A stretch of DNA of 60,293 bases from a virus. The notes under the pieces were generated by a model, which was not told where the DNA came from, searched no databases, and was given only the letters and a program-made list of their open reading frames with translations. Shown piece after piece: positions 49,280 to 57,797 of this stretch (the first letter of the stretch is position 1; each line of letters opens with the position of its first letter). A program made the translations under genes and the position numbers. Where the stretch lies: the IMG/VR virus record IMGVR_UViG_3300034082_001764, positions 1 to 60,293 of that record. The stretch is one strand, 5' to 3'.

Positions 49280-51945
49280 TTAAAACTAAACAATGATGTA
49301 AATGTGTTTTCTGTGTTGGTAGATGATGCTAGATCCCAGTCCAGCACACCCAACAAGTTGTCCACCTTTTGGTCCACAACAGTTGCCTCCATGGCTAGAT
49401 CATCAAACGGCAATTCCTTAAACCATTGTGGCAAGTGCATCTCGTCAGTGGGATATCCAATTGACGACCAGCCCAGGGGATTGCTCTTGAGCTTGCACAC
49501 AATGACTTTCATGCCATCAACTACTGACATAGAGTAATTGTCAGAATTCATACGTCGAAGTGTGTTCCAGTTCATGCCTGCGCGAACATGCCCGGGCATG
49601 TTGGTCTTGCCCTGAGCAGACTCGGCGGCACTGTACTTGGTCAAGTTGTTAACCCTCTTGGGAGAACCTTTTTCCCAGGCCGGCCGTTCCATAAAGATAT
49701 ATTTGAAATCTCGAATTTTTTCAATAATACTTTTTCTTGTGGCACCAGTCAACACTTCATTCAGAATCTCACTTAGAAATTCTTGAATGACTTTTGGAGT
49801 ATCACTACGCTTCAAGTCCAAGCCCATGGCCTTGACCTTGCCTGGTTTGCCATTGACATCAGTGCGCTTGCCTTCTTTGTCTATGATCATTACCGCATAA
49901 CGCTTCTTGGTAATAAACAATCCTTTACTGGCAACCACCTCACGACCACCCTTGATCACACTGCCCATTTCTCTTGGGCAGTGAAACGCCTGCTCCATGA
50001 ACCCTGGAAAACTGTTGTTGACCTGGTCAGCAATTGAATCATACAATGCAATACAAGTTTCATTGCTCCATTCCATGCGTCCAGCTTCAACTTCGGCTTT
50101 GAGTACAGGCCATGCACTGAAGTAGCAAGAGTCTGTGTCGCCATAAATGATACTTTCGCCAGTATGGTCATATTTGCCAGTAATGCATTCGTTTACGTGT
50201 GCATCCATGTGTTTGGCAATAGCTCGGCCTGTTAGTGTAGTTGACTGTCCAATACGTTTGTCATAGAAGCGACAATGTGGGTTAAGAATAGCACCATACA
50301 AACTGTTCAAGTTAATCTTCTTGACCAACTGACGCTTGTCCCAGTACTCTTCAGCAACCTTGTCCCCAGAGTTGATACACTCTTTGAGCTTGGCCTGCAT
50401 CTCTTTGCGTTCTGCATACCAACGTTTGAGCAAGCCAGGAATCACTCCTTCTTTCTCATAGGTGAAAATTGTACCGTTGGCACTCAGCATCCAGGGTTGG
50501 TTGCTGTCAAATATCATTGGCCAGACTTCGGCTGCACTGTGCACAGTTGATGATCCATCTTTCCAGTCAATGGTGATTTCAGTTCCTCGTTGACGCTCCA
50601 GTACTGATTCGTATTCTAATGATCCAAACAATCCTTCCCATGCACCAGCAAAACTTGATCCACCCTGCATCTTTTCTTTGATGTAGTGGTCAGTCATTAC
50701 TGGTCGGAGTTGACCAATAATTGTTTCCGGTCCCATATTGAGCGCACGAATAGCCGAGGGATAGAGCGAGTTGATGTCGATACTACCAATGTATTCGTGG
50801 ATTCCTTTTTTGGGCGTAGCAACGTAGGCACCTGCGGCTTGAGTGTCTTCATCTGTGAATCTTTCTTTACGGTTAGGAACTACCATCCCACGTTCGTGGG
50901 CTTCATTAATGATTGCTTGCTCAGTAACTGCTACTGCGCCCATTGTGGTGGGCAACAACACAGTATTTTCATGCGCCAGTGTATTGGCTAGATCAAGGAA
51001 CCGAAGTTTCTTGTCAATCTTGGCCAATAACACTGTGTCCTGTCGATTGTATTCAATAAATGTTTTGAAGTTTTGATTATACAACTGATCTAGTGTGCCT
51101 TCAAATGCTGTCTTTGATCCCAGTTCTTCATATTCACCAATGGCATCCAAACTGTAGCTGTGGCGTTCTTCGTATGTGTATTTGCGATACAACTGCATAT
51201 AGTCCATGTGAACACGACCAATTAAATCGTATGTTTGATTTTCAGCGCCAAATCTCTCAAACATACGCATCTTGGGCAACTGTCCCCAGAGACAGAATCT
51301 GCGAGTATCATCTTTACTCAACACTCGAGTCACACGATTAACAGTGTACGGAATATCATATCCTTCTGAATTCCAGCCACTGAGCACATCAGCATCTTCA
51401 ATTACATTTAGAAATGTATTCAACAAATCAGCTTCAGACTCAAACACAAAACAATCGGGAAAAACTGCGCTGATTTCCTTGGCTGTTTCCATACTCATAC
51501 CCTTGGGAGGAATCACTAGAGTCACTAGTTTATCAATCCAGTCTAGGTATATCGAAATAGCAGTTATGGGATTGAACGGATCGTCAGGGCGACTGAATCC
51601 TCGTTCAGGATCAAAGTCAACTTCAATGTCAAAGAATGCTGTGTGAAGCTTGGGCCCATCTTGTCCTTTGTAGTTGTCCTCAAGACATCTAAAGATGGGA
51701 TTGATGTCTGACTCGTAAATTTGTTTGCTAGAATGTGAGCTAACTTCTTTTCGAAACTCTTTATTACTGCGGCTGGTAAATCTGCTTACTGGATTGCCGT
51801 ATATGCTACGAAACTTTCCTTTTGGATCATCATAATACAGCACATAGTTAGCAGGATACTCGCGGTATTCTCTGGCGCCATCTCGTCGTTCAACAACATG
51901 GATACGATCTTTTGATCGATCAAATAATGCATCAATATAACTCAT
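49276..51945 (-). CDS. Family B DNA polymerase (T4 gp43-like)
   Basis: This 889-residue replicative polymerase has a proofreading exonuclease with FFDIEVD (Asp106/Glu108), SGWNSEGYDIPY (189-200) and YNRQDTVLL (299-307), then polymerase motif A SLYPS (393-397), motif B KKINLNSLYG (542-551) and motif C YGDTDS (601-606). The length matches T4 gp43 (898). It replicates the phage genome together with the clamp encoded just downstream. All catalytic residues are intact. No split or intein is seen. Confidence 0.97.
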   Translation of the reverse strand: MSYIDALFDRSKDRIHVVERRDGAREYREYPANYVLYYDDPKGKFRSIYGNPVSRFTSRSNKEFRKEVSSHSSKQIYESDINPIFRCLEDNYKGQDGPKLHTAFFDIEVDFDPERGFSRPDDPFNPITAISIYLDWIDKLVTLVIPPKGMSMETAKEISAVFPDCFVFESEADLLNTFLNVIEDADVLSGWNSEGYDIPYTVNRVTRVLSKDDTRRFCLWGQLPKMRMFERFGAENQTYDLIGRVHMDYMQLYRKYTYEERHSYSLDAIGEYEELGSKTAFEGTLDQLYNQNFKTFIEYNRQDTVLLAKIDKKLRFLDLANTLAHENTVLLPTTMGAVAVTEQAIINEAHERGMVVPNRKERFTDEDTQAAGAYVATPKKGIHEYIGSIDINSLYPSAIRALNMGPETIIGQLRPVMTDHYIKEKMQGGSSFAGAWEGLFGSLEYESVLERQRGTEITIDWKDGSSTVHSAAEVWPMIFDSNQPWMLSANGTIFTYEKEGVIPGLLKRWYAERKEMQAKLKECINSGDKVAEEYWDKRQLVKKINLNSLYGAILNPHCRFYDKRIGQSTTLTGRAIAKHMDAHVNECITGKYDHTGESIIYGDTDSCYFSAWPVLKAEVEAGRMEWSNETCIALYDSIADQVNNSFPGFMEQAFHCPREMGSVIKGGREVVASKGLFITKKRYAVMIIDKEGKRTDVNGKPGKVKAMGLDLKRSDTPKVIQEFLSEILNEVLTGATRKSIIEKIRDFKYIFMERPAWEKGSPKRVNNLTKYSAAESAQGKTNMPGHVRAGMNWNTLRRMNSDNYSMSVVDGMKVIVCKLKSNPLGWSSIGYPTDEMHLPQWFKELPFDDLAMEATVVDQKVDNLLGVLDWDLASSTNTENTFTSLFSFK

Positions 51946-51978
51946 TAGTTCCTTTGTGGGTTATGATACCACATGCAT

Positions 51979-52239
51979 TTACAAAGTTTTGCCAACAGTT
52001 TCCAAAATAGTTTCTAGCAATTCATGGTCTTGCTTTGCTTGCCCAAAGCTGGCTTTATGTGCCATGCTGATAGCTTTTTTTAACACAGCAGGTTTGATTT
52101 CCAATTCTTCAGCCACTGCCTTGATAGTGTCAGCAAGACCACCTTGCAATGTGTCAACTTCGTGCATGACCTGCATGCCTTCGTTGATGATTTGAGTCAA
52201 TTTAATTTTTTGTTCGCCGTTAAAGGTTTTAGTTTCCAT
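51979..52239 (-). CDS. DsbA-like small DNA-binding protein (tentative)
   Basis: This 86-residue helical protein (METKTFNGEQKIKLTQIINEG... LADTIKAVAEELEIKPAVLKKAI) resembles the T4 DsbA double-strand DNA-binding protein family as it occurs in cyanophages: an N-terminal helix, a loop with ELxIKPAxLxKAI, and a short C-terminal helix. T4 DsbA binds near late promoters. The identification is from pattern only. It has its own perfect promoter (52262-52290). Confidence 0.6.
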   Translation of the reverse strand: METKTFNGEQKIKLTQIINEGMQVMHEVDTLQGGLADTIKAVAEELEIKPAVLKKAISMAHKASFGQAKQDHELLETILETVGKTL

Positions 52240-52261
52240 GAGTTTTCCTAGTTAGTAAATT

Positions 52262-52290
52262 ATTATAACACACCAAGTGACAGATGTCAA
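52262..52290 (-). promoter_or_regulatory. Consensus sigma70 promoter
   Basis: TTGACA (52290-52285), 17 bases, TATAAT (52267-52262) on the minus strand, a perfect match. The -35 lies in the last codons of ahcY. It drives the DsbA-like gene and possibly the polymerase and clamp further downstream. Confidence 0.85.
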
Positions 52291-53588
52291 TAGCGATAAG
52301 TGTCGGGTTTGAACGGTCCGGCAACATCTACTCCAATATAGTCTGCTTGGCGCTGGTCCAATGTGGTCAACATTGCACCAACCTTTTCCAAGTGAAGTCG
52401 TGCCACTTGCTCATCAAGATGCTTGGGCAACAAATAAATTTTTCCAGTTTCATATTGATCGGTGTTGTTGAACATCTCGATCTGAGCCAACACCTGATTG
52501 GTAAAGCTGTTGCTCATAACAAAGCTGGGGTGACCTGTGCCACAACCCAAGTTCACCAAGCGTCCTTTGGCTAGTACAACAATCTTGCGACCGTTAACAA
52601 GTGTAACATGATCTACCAAGGGTTTGATTTCGTCCCACTTGGCATCCTGAATACCAGCAATATCAATTTCGCTGTCAAAGTGGCCAATGTTGCAAACAAT
52701 GGCATTTTCCTTCATGCACAACATGTGCTCACGTGTGATAACACCAATGTTGCCTGTGGCGGTAACAAAAATATCAGCTTTGTCCTTGGCATAATCCATT
52801 GTGACCACTCGGTAACCTTCCATGGCAGCTTGCAGTGCACAAATAGGATCAACTTCTGTAACCCAAACTTGTGCGCTGAGTGCTCGCAAGGCCTGTGCCG
52901 AACCTTTGCCCACATCGCCGTAACCGGCCACCACAGCAACTTTGCCGGCAATCATAACATCAGTGGCACGTTTGATAGCATCAACTAGGCTTTCACGGCA
53001 ACCATACAAGTTGTCAAACTTGGTCTTGGTCACCGAGTCGTTTACGTTGATAGCAGGCAACCGCAGTGTACCAGCGGCAATGCGTTCCAATAATTTGTGG
53101 ATACCTGTTGTGGTTTCTTCTGTAACACCCTTGATACCGGGAATCAGGTCAGGGTGTTTGTCGTGAATGTAGCCAGTTAAGTCGTGCCCATCATCAAGTA
53201 TCATGTTGGGTGTCCAACCGTCTGGTCCACGCACAGTTTGTTCAATGCACCACCAGTATTCCTCTTCCGTCTCGCCCTTCCAGGCAAATACAGGAATACC
53301 CAGATCGGCAATGGCAGCGGCAGCCTGATCTTGTGTGCTAAAGATATTACACGAGCTCCAGCGTACACTTGCACCCAAGGCCACCAGCACCTTGATCAGT
53401 ACAGCAGTTTGAATTGTCATGTGCAAACTGCCCACAATACGTGCACCCTTTAGTGGTTGTTTGTTTTTGTATTGTTCTAATACAGCGTGTAAGCCAGGCA
53501 TTTCGTGCTCGGCAATTGCAATTTCTTTGTGTCCCCAGGGAGCCAGAGAAATGTCGGCGATTTTATAGTCGTTTAAAGGTGTAGTCAT
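52287..53588 (-). CDS. ahcY: Adenosylhomocysteinase
   Basis: This 433-residue enzyme splits S-adenosylhomocysteine, the product inhibitor of methyltransferases, into adenosine and homocysteine. The NAD-binding loop [28 protein letters not shown] with the active-site Lys/Asp/Asn, and the C-terminal KPDTYRY that reaches the neighbouring subunit are all present. Length is normal for the bacterial/archaeal short form. It and metK together complete a SAM cycle in the phage apart from methionine synthase. Rare in phages. Confidence 0.97.
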   Translation of the reverse strand: MTTPLNDYKIADISLAPWGHKEIAIAEHEMPGLHAVLEQYKNKQPLKGARIVGSLHMTIQTAVLIKVLVALGASVRWSSCNIFSTQDQAAAAIADLGIPVFAWKGETEEEYWWCIEQTVRGPDGWTPNMILDDGHDLTGYIHDKHPDLIPGIKGVTEETTTGIHKLLERIAAGTLRLPAINVNDSVTKTKFDNLYGCRESLVDAIKRATDVMIAGKVAVVAGYGDVGKGSAQALRALSAQVWVTEVDPICALQAAMEGYRVVTMDYAKDKADIFVTATGNIGVITREHMLCMKENAIVCNIGHFDSEIDIAGIQDAKWDEIKPLVDHVTLVNGRKIVVLAKGRLVNLGCGTGHPSFVMSNSFTNQVLAQIEMFNNTDQYETGKIYLLPKHLDEQVARLHLEKVGAMLTTLDQRQADYIGVDVAGPFKPDTYRY

Positions 53589-53594
53589 GATTGT

Positions 53595-53623
53595 ATTATA
53601 TAGTGATTGATGTGAAAATACAA
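53595..53623 (-). promoter_or_regulatory. Probable promoter for ahcY
   Basis: TTGTAT (53623-53618), 17 bases, TATAAT (53600-53595) on the minus strand, just before the ahcY start. The -35 matches four of six consensus bases. The leader would be only a few bases. Confidence 0.55.
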
Positions 53624-53705
53624 GAAGTATTTGCTCACTTTACAGATATCCAGGTAGCGAAACCGATTCTGTTAGGCAGCAGCCGCCCTTACATCCCTAG
53701 TGGAC
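53624..53705. other. Intergenic segment with coding-like traces on both strands
   Basis: On the minus strand the frame of the upstream gene continues after two TAG codons as GCKGGCCLTESVSLPGYL before a TAA. On the plus strand a GTG-started frame (53603-53740) reads ...DIQVAKPILLGSSRPYIPSG. Neither has a convincing start. A terminator is not visible. The segment may be a conserved element or an eroded gene end. Confidence 0.3.
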
Positions 53706-53999
53706 CTAGGATTGTTTCTTTAGATGATAGTAAATTTTAACACGTTCCAGCAGTTCGGCCATGCCAGCATCGTTTTCCGACATTCGACGAATATTGCCCC
53801 AGAGTTTGTCTTCCTGTATCTGATCCATGAGACTCTTGGCTCGGGTATTTTGTCCAATCATCACACGCTCAGTACTGCCAGCTTCTCTAGCGTACACTGT
53901 GTCGCCGCCATCAGGACTTTCGTAAATGTAAGTTGCGCCAGATTTAAGATTTCCCATTGATCCAAGTGCCGCCGTGTTGTTGATACCATTTATTGGCAT
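53706..53999 (-). CDS. Conserved phage protein
   Basis: This 97-residue protein begins MPINGINNTAALGSMGNLKSGATYIYE and continues with a charged helical part ending MAELLERVKIYYHLKKQS. The NTAAxGSMGNLxSGxTYIYE segment is a strong family signature in T4-like phages; the role is unknown but the block suggests a virion link. The ATG at 53999 lies inside the end of the 714-residue gene and gives the family start. Confidence 0.78.
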   Translation of the reverse strand: MPINGINNTAALGSMGNLKSGATYIYESPDGGDTVYAREAGSTERVMIGQNTRAKSLMDQIQEDKLWGNIRRMSENDAGMAELLERVKIYYHLKKQS

Positions 54000-56088
54000 A
54001 AATGTTTGCTTGCTTGCTAGGATACACGTTAAACTTGCTTTCTGCAACAATTTTGGCACGATTCCACAAATTTAAATCGCTGGGTGTTGTACGGCCTTCT
54101 GCAACACCTTCTTGCATGTTTTTTAACAGTTCTTGTGCTTTTTCAACACTGATCATGTATCTACCAAAACGATTTGGATCTGCGGCTTTTTGTAGATATT
54201 CTTTGCTAAAACCTTTTGGTGCTTCTGCTGCTGGTTTGTTGTCTGATGGGGCGGTCATTGTTGCAGTTGGCTTTAACCCACCGGTATAGCCACCTTGACC
54301 GTCAGGAGTAACTCTAGCATTGGCGCCTGCTGAACCAAGTGCCATGGCCCCGGCAAGACTTAGTCCTGCCAACTTGGAGCCTAGGCCTTCTGCTAGTCCT
54401 GCTTTTGCTTTGGCTTCTTCTCTGCTGGGACTGAATCCCTGTGACATTGCTGACTGTACTTGGTTAGGATACACTGTTACTTTGAACATTTTACCATCCT
54501 TAACAATGTACCATTCTGTTGGATCTAGGTCGTGACGTTCATCGTTGCCGCCGCCATCTTGTTGATAAGCATATGATTGACGTTTGCCCATACCTGCCAC
54601 ACTACTATCGTAATCTCTTTGATAAGCATCTCTACGATCACGCATTTCATCCAAGCTTTCATTGTAGTTGTCATGCCGGTCGCGAATGGCATCTAAAGTC
54701 TTTTCACTAGCGCCTTCACGACCTGCCTTGGCCAGGGCCTGCATGCCTGCTTTGCCATACTTCTCATAGCCCTTGGCAGCACGGCTCATGCCTTGCTCGC
54801 CTTCCGCCACACCTTCCTGCATGTTGCCCAACATTTGCTCTACATGGCGAACCCAACCACTTACATCACTACTGCCAATTTCTTCTACATCACCTACAAA
54901 GTCAGCAACTTCGTCAATTGCGGCTGTTACTTTTTCTGGACCGTACTTAGATAATAAGTCGGTGCGTTGCATTAATATTCTGCGAGTAATAGCACCGGCC
55001 ACTGGACTGTCTCCTACGCCTTCATTTACGCCTTGTTGACCATACATGTCGATGATTTGTTTAACATAGAAATTATAAAAGCCACGACGGCTATTGTATT
55101 CTCTATCTCCCAGCACAGTCTTTAATGCTTGTACAGCATCATTTAATTTTGGGCCTTGCATTATTTTTAATGCGTCAGTGACCAGTGAATCAACTTGTTG
55201 TGAGCCTTCCGCCACACCTTGCTTTTGCAAACTGAAGTAATTAGACACAACGTCGCCGGAAAAGTCTTCATCATAGTTGAACATATAACGAGCAGATTTT
55301 TGGCCTTGATCATTTGCCACAATGTGGTATGCTTGATTCAACACTTCTTCTTCAGAACTGATATCTTGACGCTTGTCAAAGATTTGTTGTGCCACTTGCT
55401 CGCTGTAGTAGGCGCCAAACTCTGCGCCTTCTGCAACACCTTGCTTGGCCATTCGGCGCTGTTTTAATCGGTCAAACACTTGTTTGGGAGTAAGTTCGCG
55501 ACTGCGACCCATGTCAATGTTTGCTGCCGCAGTGGCAGAAGCTTGTTTGGCTTTGCGAATTTCTTCTGGGCTTGCTGGCAACGTGTTGGGAGACACAGTT
55601 GGTACAGGTGTCATACTGTCTTGTGCTGCCTTGGCTGCGGCAGCACGGCGAGCTGCAAATGCATCTGGAGCCTTGCGGGCAGGCAACGATTGAGTGCTAG
55701 CAGAAGTAGCAACTGCTGGTGTTTGTTGTGCTTGTGCAGGTTGGTTTGATGCTTTGCCAGCATTGTAACCAGCAACGCCACGACCAGCAACTTTGCCCAT
55801 ACCATATCCAGCTTTGTATGCTAGATCTCCAACAATGCCCTCATCAACGTCTTTGGGCCCAACATAGTGATGGTCTTGAACCCGATATCCTTGCTTTTTG
55901 TAAAAGTTAATAGCTGAATCAATTGCACTGTTGCGATCCACAGCTGACACCACAGCACGGCGTTGAATTGGCTCTTTGCGTTGAGTCACTACTGTGCCTT
56001 GCGGATCAGTCACGGTTACCATGACAATGTGTTTGGTACGATCTGGACGAGAGTCTGCACTCTCTTGGAATAGGTTATTGATAATCAT
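53944..56088 (-). CDS. Modular 714-residue phage protein with six G(V/L)xEG motifs
   Basis: This protein has an N-terminal segment MIINNLFQES, an Ala/Pro/Gln-rich linker (100-190) and then modules separated by the pentapeptide G(V/L)(A/N)EG ending at residues 221, 295, 357, 430, 568 and 665. The intervals are about 74, 62, 73, 138 and 97 residues. VxE/G and LxE/G fit the (L/I)xE cleavage rule of T4-type prohead proteases, so it may be cut into pieces inside the head. The last module (NRAKIVAESKFNVYPSKQAN...) is a recurring T4-like phage domain. The GGYTGGLKP region resembles a glycine-rich linker. Function unknown; virion polyprotein is inference. Confidence 0.7.
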   Translation of the reverse strand: MIINNLFQESADSRPDRTKHIVMVTVTDPQGTVVTQRKEPIQRRAVVSAVDRNSAIDSAINFYKKQGYRVQDHHYVGPKDVDEGIVGDLAYKAGYGMGKVAGRGVAGYNAGKASNQPAQAQQTPAVATSASTQSLPARKAPDAFAARRAAAAKAAQDSMTPVPTVSPNTLPASPEEIRKAKQASATAAANIDMGRSRELTPKQVFDRLKQRRMAKQGVAEGAEFGAYYSEQVAQQIFDKRQDISSEEEVLNQAYHIVANDQGQKSARYMFNYDEDFSGDVVSNYFSLQKQGVAEGSQQVDSLVTDALKIMQGPKLNDAVQALKTVLGDREYNSRRGFYNFYVKQIIDMYGQQGVNEGVGDSPVAGAITRRILMQRTDLLSKYGPEKVTAAIDEVADFVGDVEEIGSSDVSGWVRHVEQMLGNMQEGVAEGEQGMSRAAKGYEKYGKAGMQALAKAGREGASEKTLDAIRDRHDNYNESLDEMRDRRDAYQRDYDSSVAGMGKRQSYAYQQDGGGNDERHDLDPTEWYIVKDGKMFKVTVYPNQVQSAMSQGFSPSREEAKAKAGLAEGLGSKLAGLSLAGAMALGSAGANARVTPDGQGGYTGGLKPTATMTAPSDNKPAAEAPKGFSKEYLQKAADPNRFGRYMISVEKAQELLKNMQEGVAEGRTTPSDLNLWNRAKIVAESKFNVYPSKQANIYANKWYQQHGGTWINGKS
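54094..55440 (-). repeat. Dispersed repeat encoding G(V/L)xEG, six copies
   Basis: Copies lie at 54094-54108, 54385-54399, 54799-54813, 55018-55032, 55204-55218 and 55426-55440. Four read GVAEG, one GVNEG, one GLAEG. The residue before is usually Q or E and the flanking DNA (AAGGTGTTGCAGAAGG on the minus strand) is partly conserved in the copies at 55426, 55204, 54799 and 54094. Spacing is irregular, so this is a motif placed between modules, not a simple tandem repeat. Confidence 0.8.
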
Positions 56089-56692
56089 TTTTTTCTTCTA
56101 CGTAGTCTTGGGTTTCAACTGGTTGTTGACGTCGGCGATTGCAAAACATTTCGCATGCTATTACTGCATGATCTAGATTTTCAAATTTTGATTTTGATGG
56201 CTTGTTCTTGATAGTGATCCTGAATCCGTCATCTTCATTGCCATGAATTTTAATTTCGTGACCATCATCTGTGGTCAATGTTTTGACAACTGGGCCCACG
56301 TGATCAATGTTGGTGTTGACCTTGTCTTTGAGGTCAGGGTCTGTTCGTATCTCATCCTCAATAGTCTTGAGATAATCACCTAGCTTTTTCTTTACTGCAC
56401 TGATTACATCTTCGGCTACTGGGTGCACAGGATCCAACTCCAGTTGCTTGGCGTCAAGATCAAGCTCATGCCCAAACGAACTTGTGTCTTCTTCCACATC
56501 GTCGTCAATGCTTTCACCGCCTACAAAATAACCCTTCATTGGATTTTTGGGATCAGTTTTGCTGCCAAGTACTGGACTGATATCTTTGGGTTTGAACAAT
56601 GCCGGCAGTTGCTTGACACTGGTTTGATTGGCGTCGAGCCCCTCTTCCACTTGCTTGAAGCGATTTAAAATATCTCTAATGTCGTTGCTCAT
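56075..56692 (-). CDS. Phage protein with possible head-leader, hypothetical
   Basis: This 205-residue acidic protein begins MSNDIRDILNRFKQVEEGLD; VEE/G at residues 15-17 would fit a prohead-protease site. A long polar/acidic stretch (60-110) is followed by a beta-rich TTDDGHEIKIHGNEDDGFRITIKN domain and a final helix. It overlaps the 714-residue gene by 14 bases. Function is unknown; it shares the structural block. Confidence 0.7.
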   Translation of the reverse strand: MSNDIRDILNRFKQVEEGLDANQTSVKQLPALFKPKDISPVLGSKTDPKNPMKGYFVGGESIDDDVEEDTSSFGHELDLDAKQLELDPVHPVAEDVISAVKKKLGDYLKTIEDEIRTDPDLKDKVNTNIDHVGPVVKTLTTDDGHEIKIHGNEDDGFRITIKNKPSKSKFENLDHAVIACEMFCNRRRQQPVETQDYVEEKNDYQ

Positions 56693-57129
56693 GCTCGATC
56701 ATCCTTTAGAAAACTGCGCAACATCCAGCCGTTCTTGCCATGCGCATCAAGACGTTCGGCTATAAAGTTGGCAATACCTTGATTGTTTTCTTGTTCAGCA
56801 GATGCAAAACATTGATTCAATAAATCAATCATGGTGTTGTTATTTTCGAGTAATTCTTCAATCATGAGCCGAGCTCTGGGAATTTTAGTCTGTCCAGGAA
56901 TTACGCTGAGTTCCTGAAATCGTTCAAATGATCCTGGGCTATATTCCTGCAGAGTTCTCACATACTCAGCAATTTTATCAACTGCACTGTATACTTCTTC
57001 ATAAAAGTTGGCAAAGAAGTCATGGTATTGAGCAAAGTCGGGACCTTCTACATTCCAGTGAAAGTTTTGAGCCTTGACACTCAATGCATATTGTGAGGCC
57101 AGTAGCGTTTTTAAATCATTTGCGAGCAT
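56689..57129 (-). CDS. Dps/ferritin-like DNA-protection protein
   Basis: This 146-residue four-helix protein matches the Dps family: NFHWNVEGPDFAQYHDFFANFYEEVYSAVDKIAEYVR carries the inter-subunit ferroxidase His (about 24 and 36), Asp and Glu residues. Dps proteins oxidise iron, remove peroxide and bind DNA. Phage Dps-like proteins are known. Its place between head-type proteins suggests packaging or protection of phage DNA. It lacks the basic N-terminal tail used for DNA binding in E. coli Dps. Confidence 0.85.
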   Translation of the reverse strand: MLANDLKTLLASQYALSVKAQNFHWNVEGPDFAQYHDFFANFYEEVYSAVDKIAEYVRTLQEYSPGSFERFQELSVIPGQTKIPRARLMIEELLENNNTMIDLLNQCFASAEQENNQGIANFIAERLDAHGKNGWMLRSFLKDDRA

Positions 57130-57295
57130 TTTTTAATTTCCTTTGTACCCAGGGTTTTTTATAGGCATTTGCATATTTAGTTTTGAAATTGTCAAACTGT
57201 CTAGATATTACTTCACCCATGGGTACTGCCATTGTGGCTATATTACCCGAGCAGGTGGCCCCAGAGTCTTCGTTAATAAATTCACGTGCTCTCAT
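57116..57295 (-). CDS. Small leader-bearing phage protein
   Basis: This 59-residue protein begins MRAREFINED, then GATCSGNIATMAVPMGEVISRQ and a basic C-terminus. The first residues match the leader shared by 57586, 58738 and 59208. The SGNIAxxAxPMG segment recurs in T4-like phages. INE/D would be the cleavage position by analogy with T4 internal proteins. Start at 57295; two extra residues upstream are not family-like. Confidence 0.72.
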   Translation of the reverse strand: MRAREFINEDSGATCSGNIATMAVPMGEVISRQFDNFKTKYANAYKKPWVQRKLKNARK

Positions 57296-57578
57296 GTTCA
57301 ATCACCAATCTATTGTCAATCCAACGTCCGGTGCCATGCTCAATGGTGTACCCATCGGTTATGAACTCAGCAGTGGTTTTGCCCACAGGACAAACTTCAA
57401 TTTTGTATTCGCCAGGCGGTGCTTGTATTTGTAGCATTTGATTCAAATGAATAGAATTGTCCCAGGCCCATTCACGTTCAGTAAACATTTCATCGTTTAC
57501 ATAAACACGAAACACAGGTGGTTTTTCTGCCCATTGACAGCGTATGTTAAAGGTGGCCAGTACAAATTGAGTTTTCAC
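57282..57578 (-). CDS. Beta-rich conserved phage protein
   Basis: This 98-residue beta-sandwich-like protein has VFRVYVNDEMFTEREWAW and APPGEYKIEVCPVG, a pattern known from anonymous T4-like phage proteins. It starts with GTG (57578); no ATG is available near the family start. No leader is present. It overlaps the 57116 gene by a few bases. Confidence 0.7.
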   Translation of the reverse strand: MKTQFVLATFNIRCQWAEKPPVFRVYVNDEMFTEREWAWDNSIHLNQMLQIQAPPGEYKIEVCPVGKTTAEFITDGYTIEHGTGRWIDNRLVIEHEST

Positions 57579-57585
57579 CCGATAT

Positions 57586-57789
57586 TTAGCGAGATTTTAT
57601 CTCTTTGGGCTGTCCCACAATGACCTGAGAATTGTTGTATTGTGCACGGATAATCTTGCGTGCCATTTCATGAGTACGAGCCTGCACCGTGGTATCAATA
57701 ATGTTGGTATAGCCAGGCTGCTTCAATTTGACCTTGACAATGTATGTTTTTAGTCCTTGTACAGTCTTGATAAAATCTTGTGCTCGCAT
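57586..57789 (-). CDS. Small leader-bearing phage protein
   Basis: This 67-residue protein begins MRAQDFIKTVQGLKTYIVKVKLKQ, then a beta-rich TVQARTHEMARKIIRAQYN. The first residues match the MRAxEFI leader but the Glu expected at the cleavage site is missing, so it may stay uncut. A CATAAATA late-type box lies directly before the ATG (about 57791-57798). Confidence 0.72.
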   Translation of the reverse strand: MRAQDFIKTVQGLKTYIVKVKLKQPGYTNIIDTTVQARTHEMARKIIRAQYNNSQVIVGQPKEIKSR

Positions 57790-57797
57790 GTGAATAT

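Noticed and set aside
53603-53740. Plus-strand 45-codon gene divergent from ahcY
   Set aside because: It begins at GTG with no ribosome site, overlaps the end of a well-supported minus-strand gene and the ahcY promoter; kept only as a finding.
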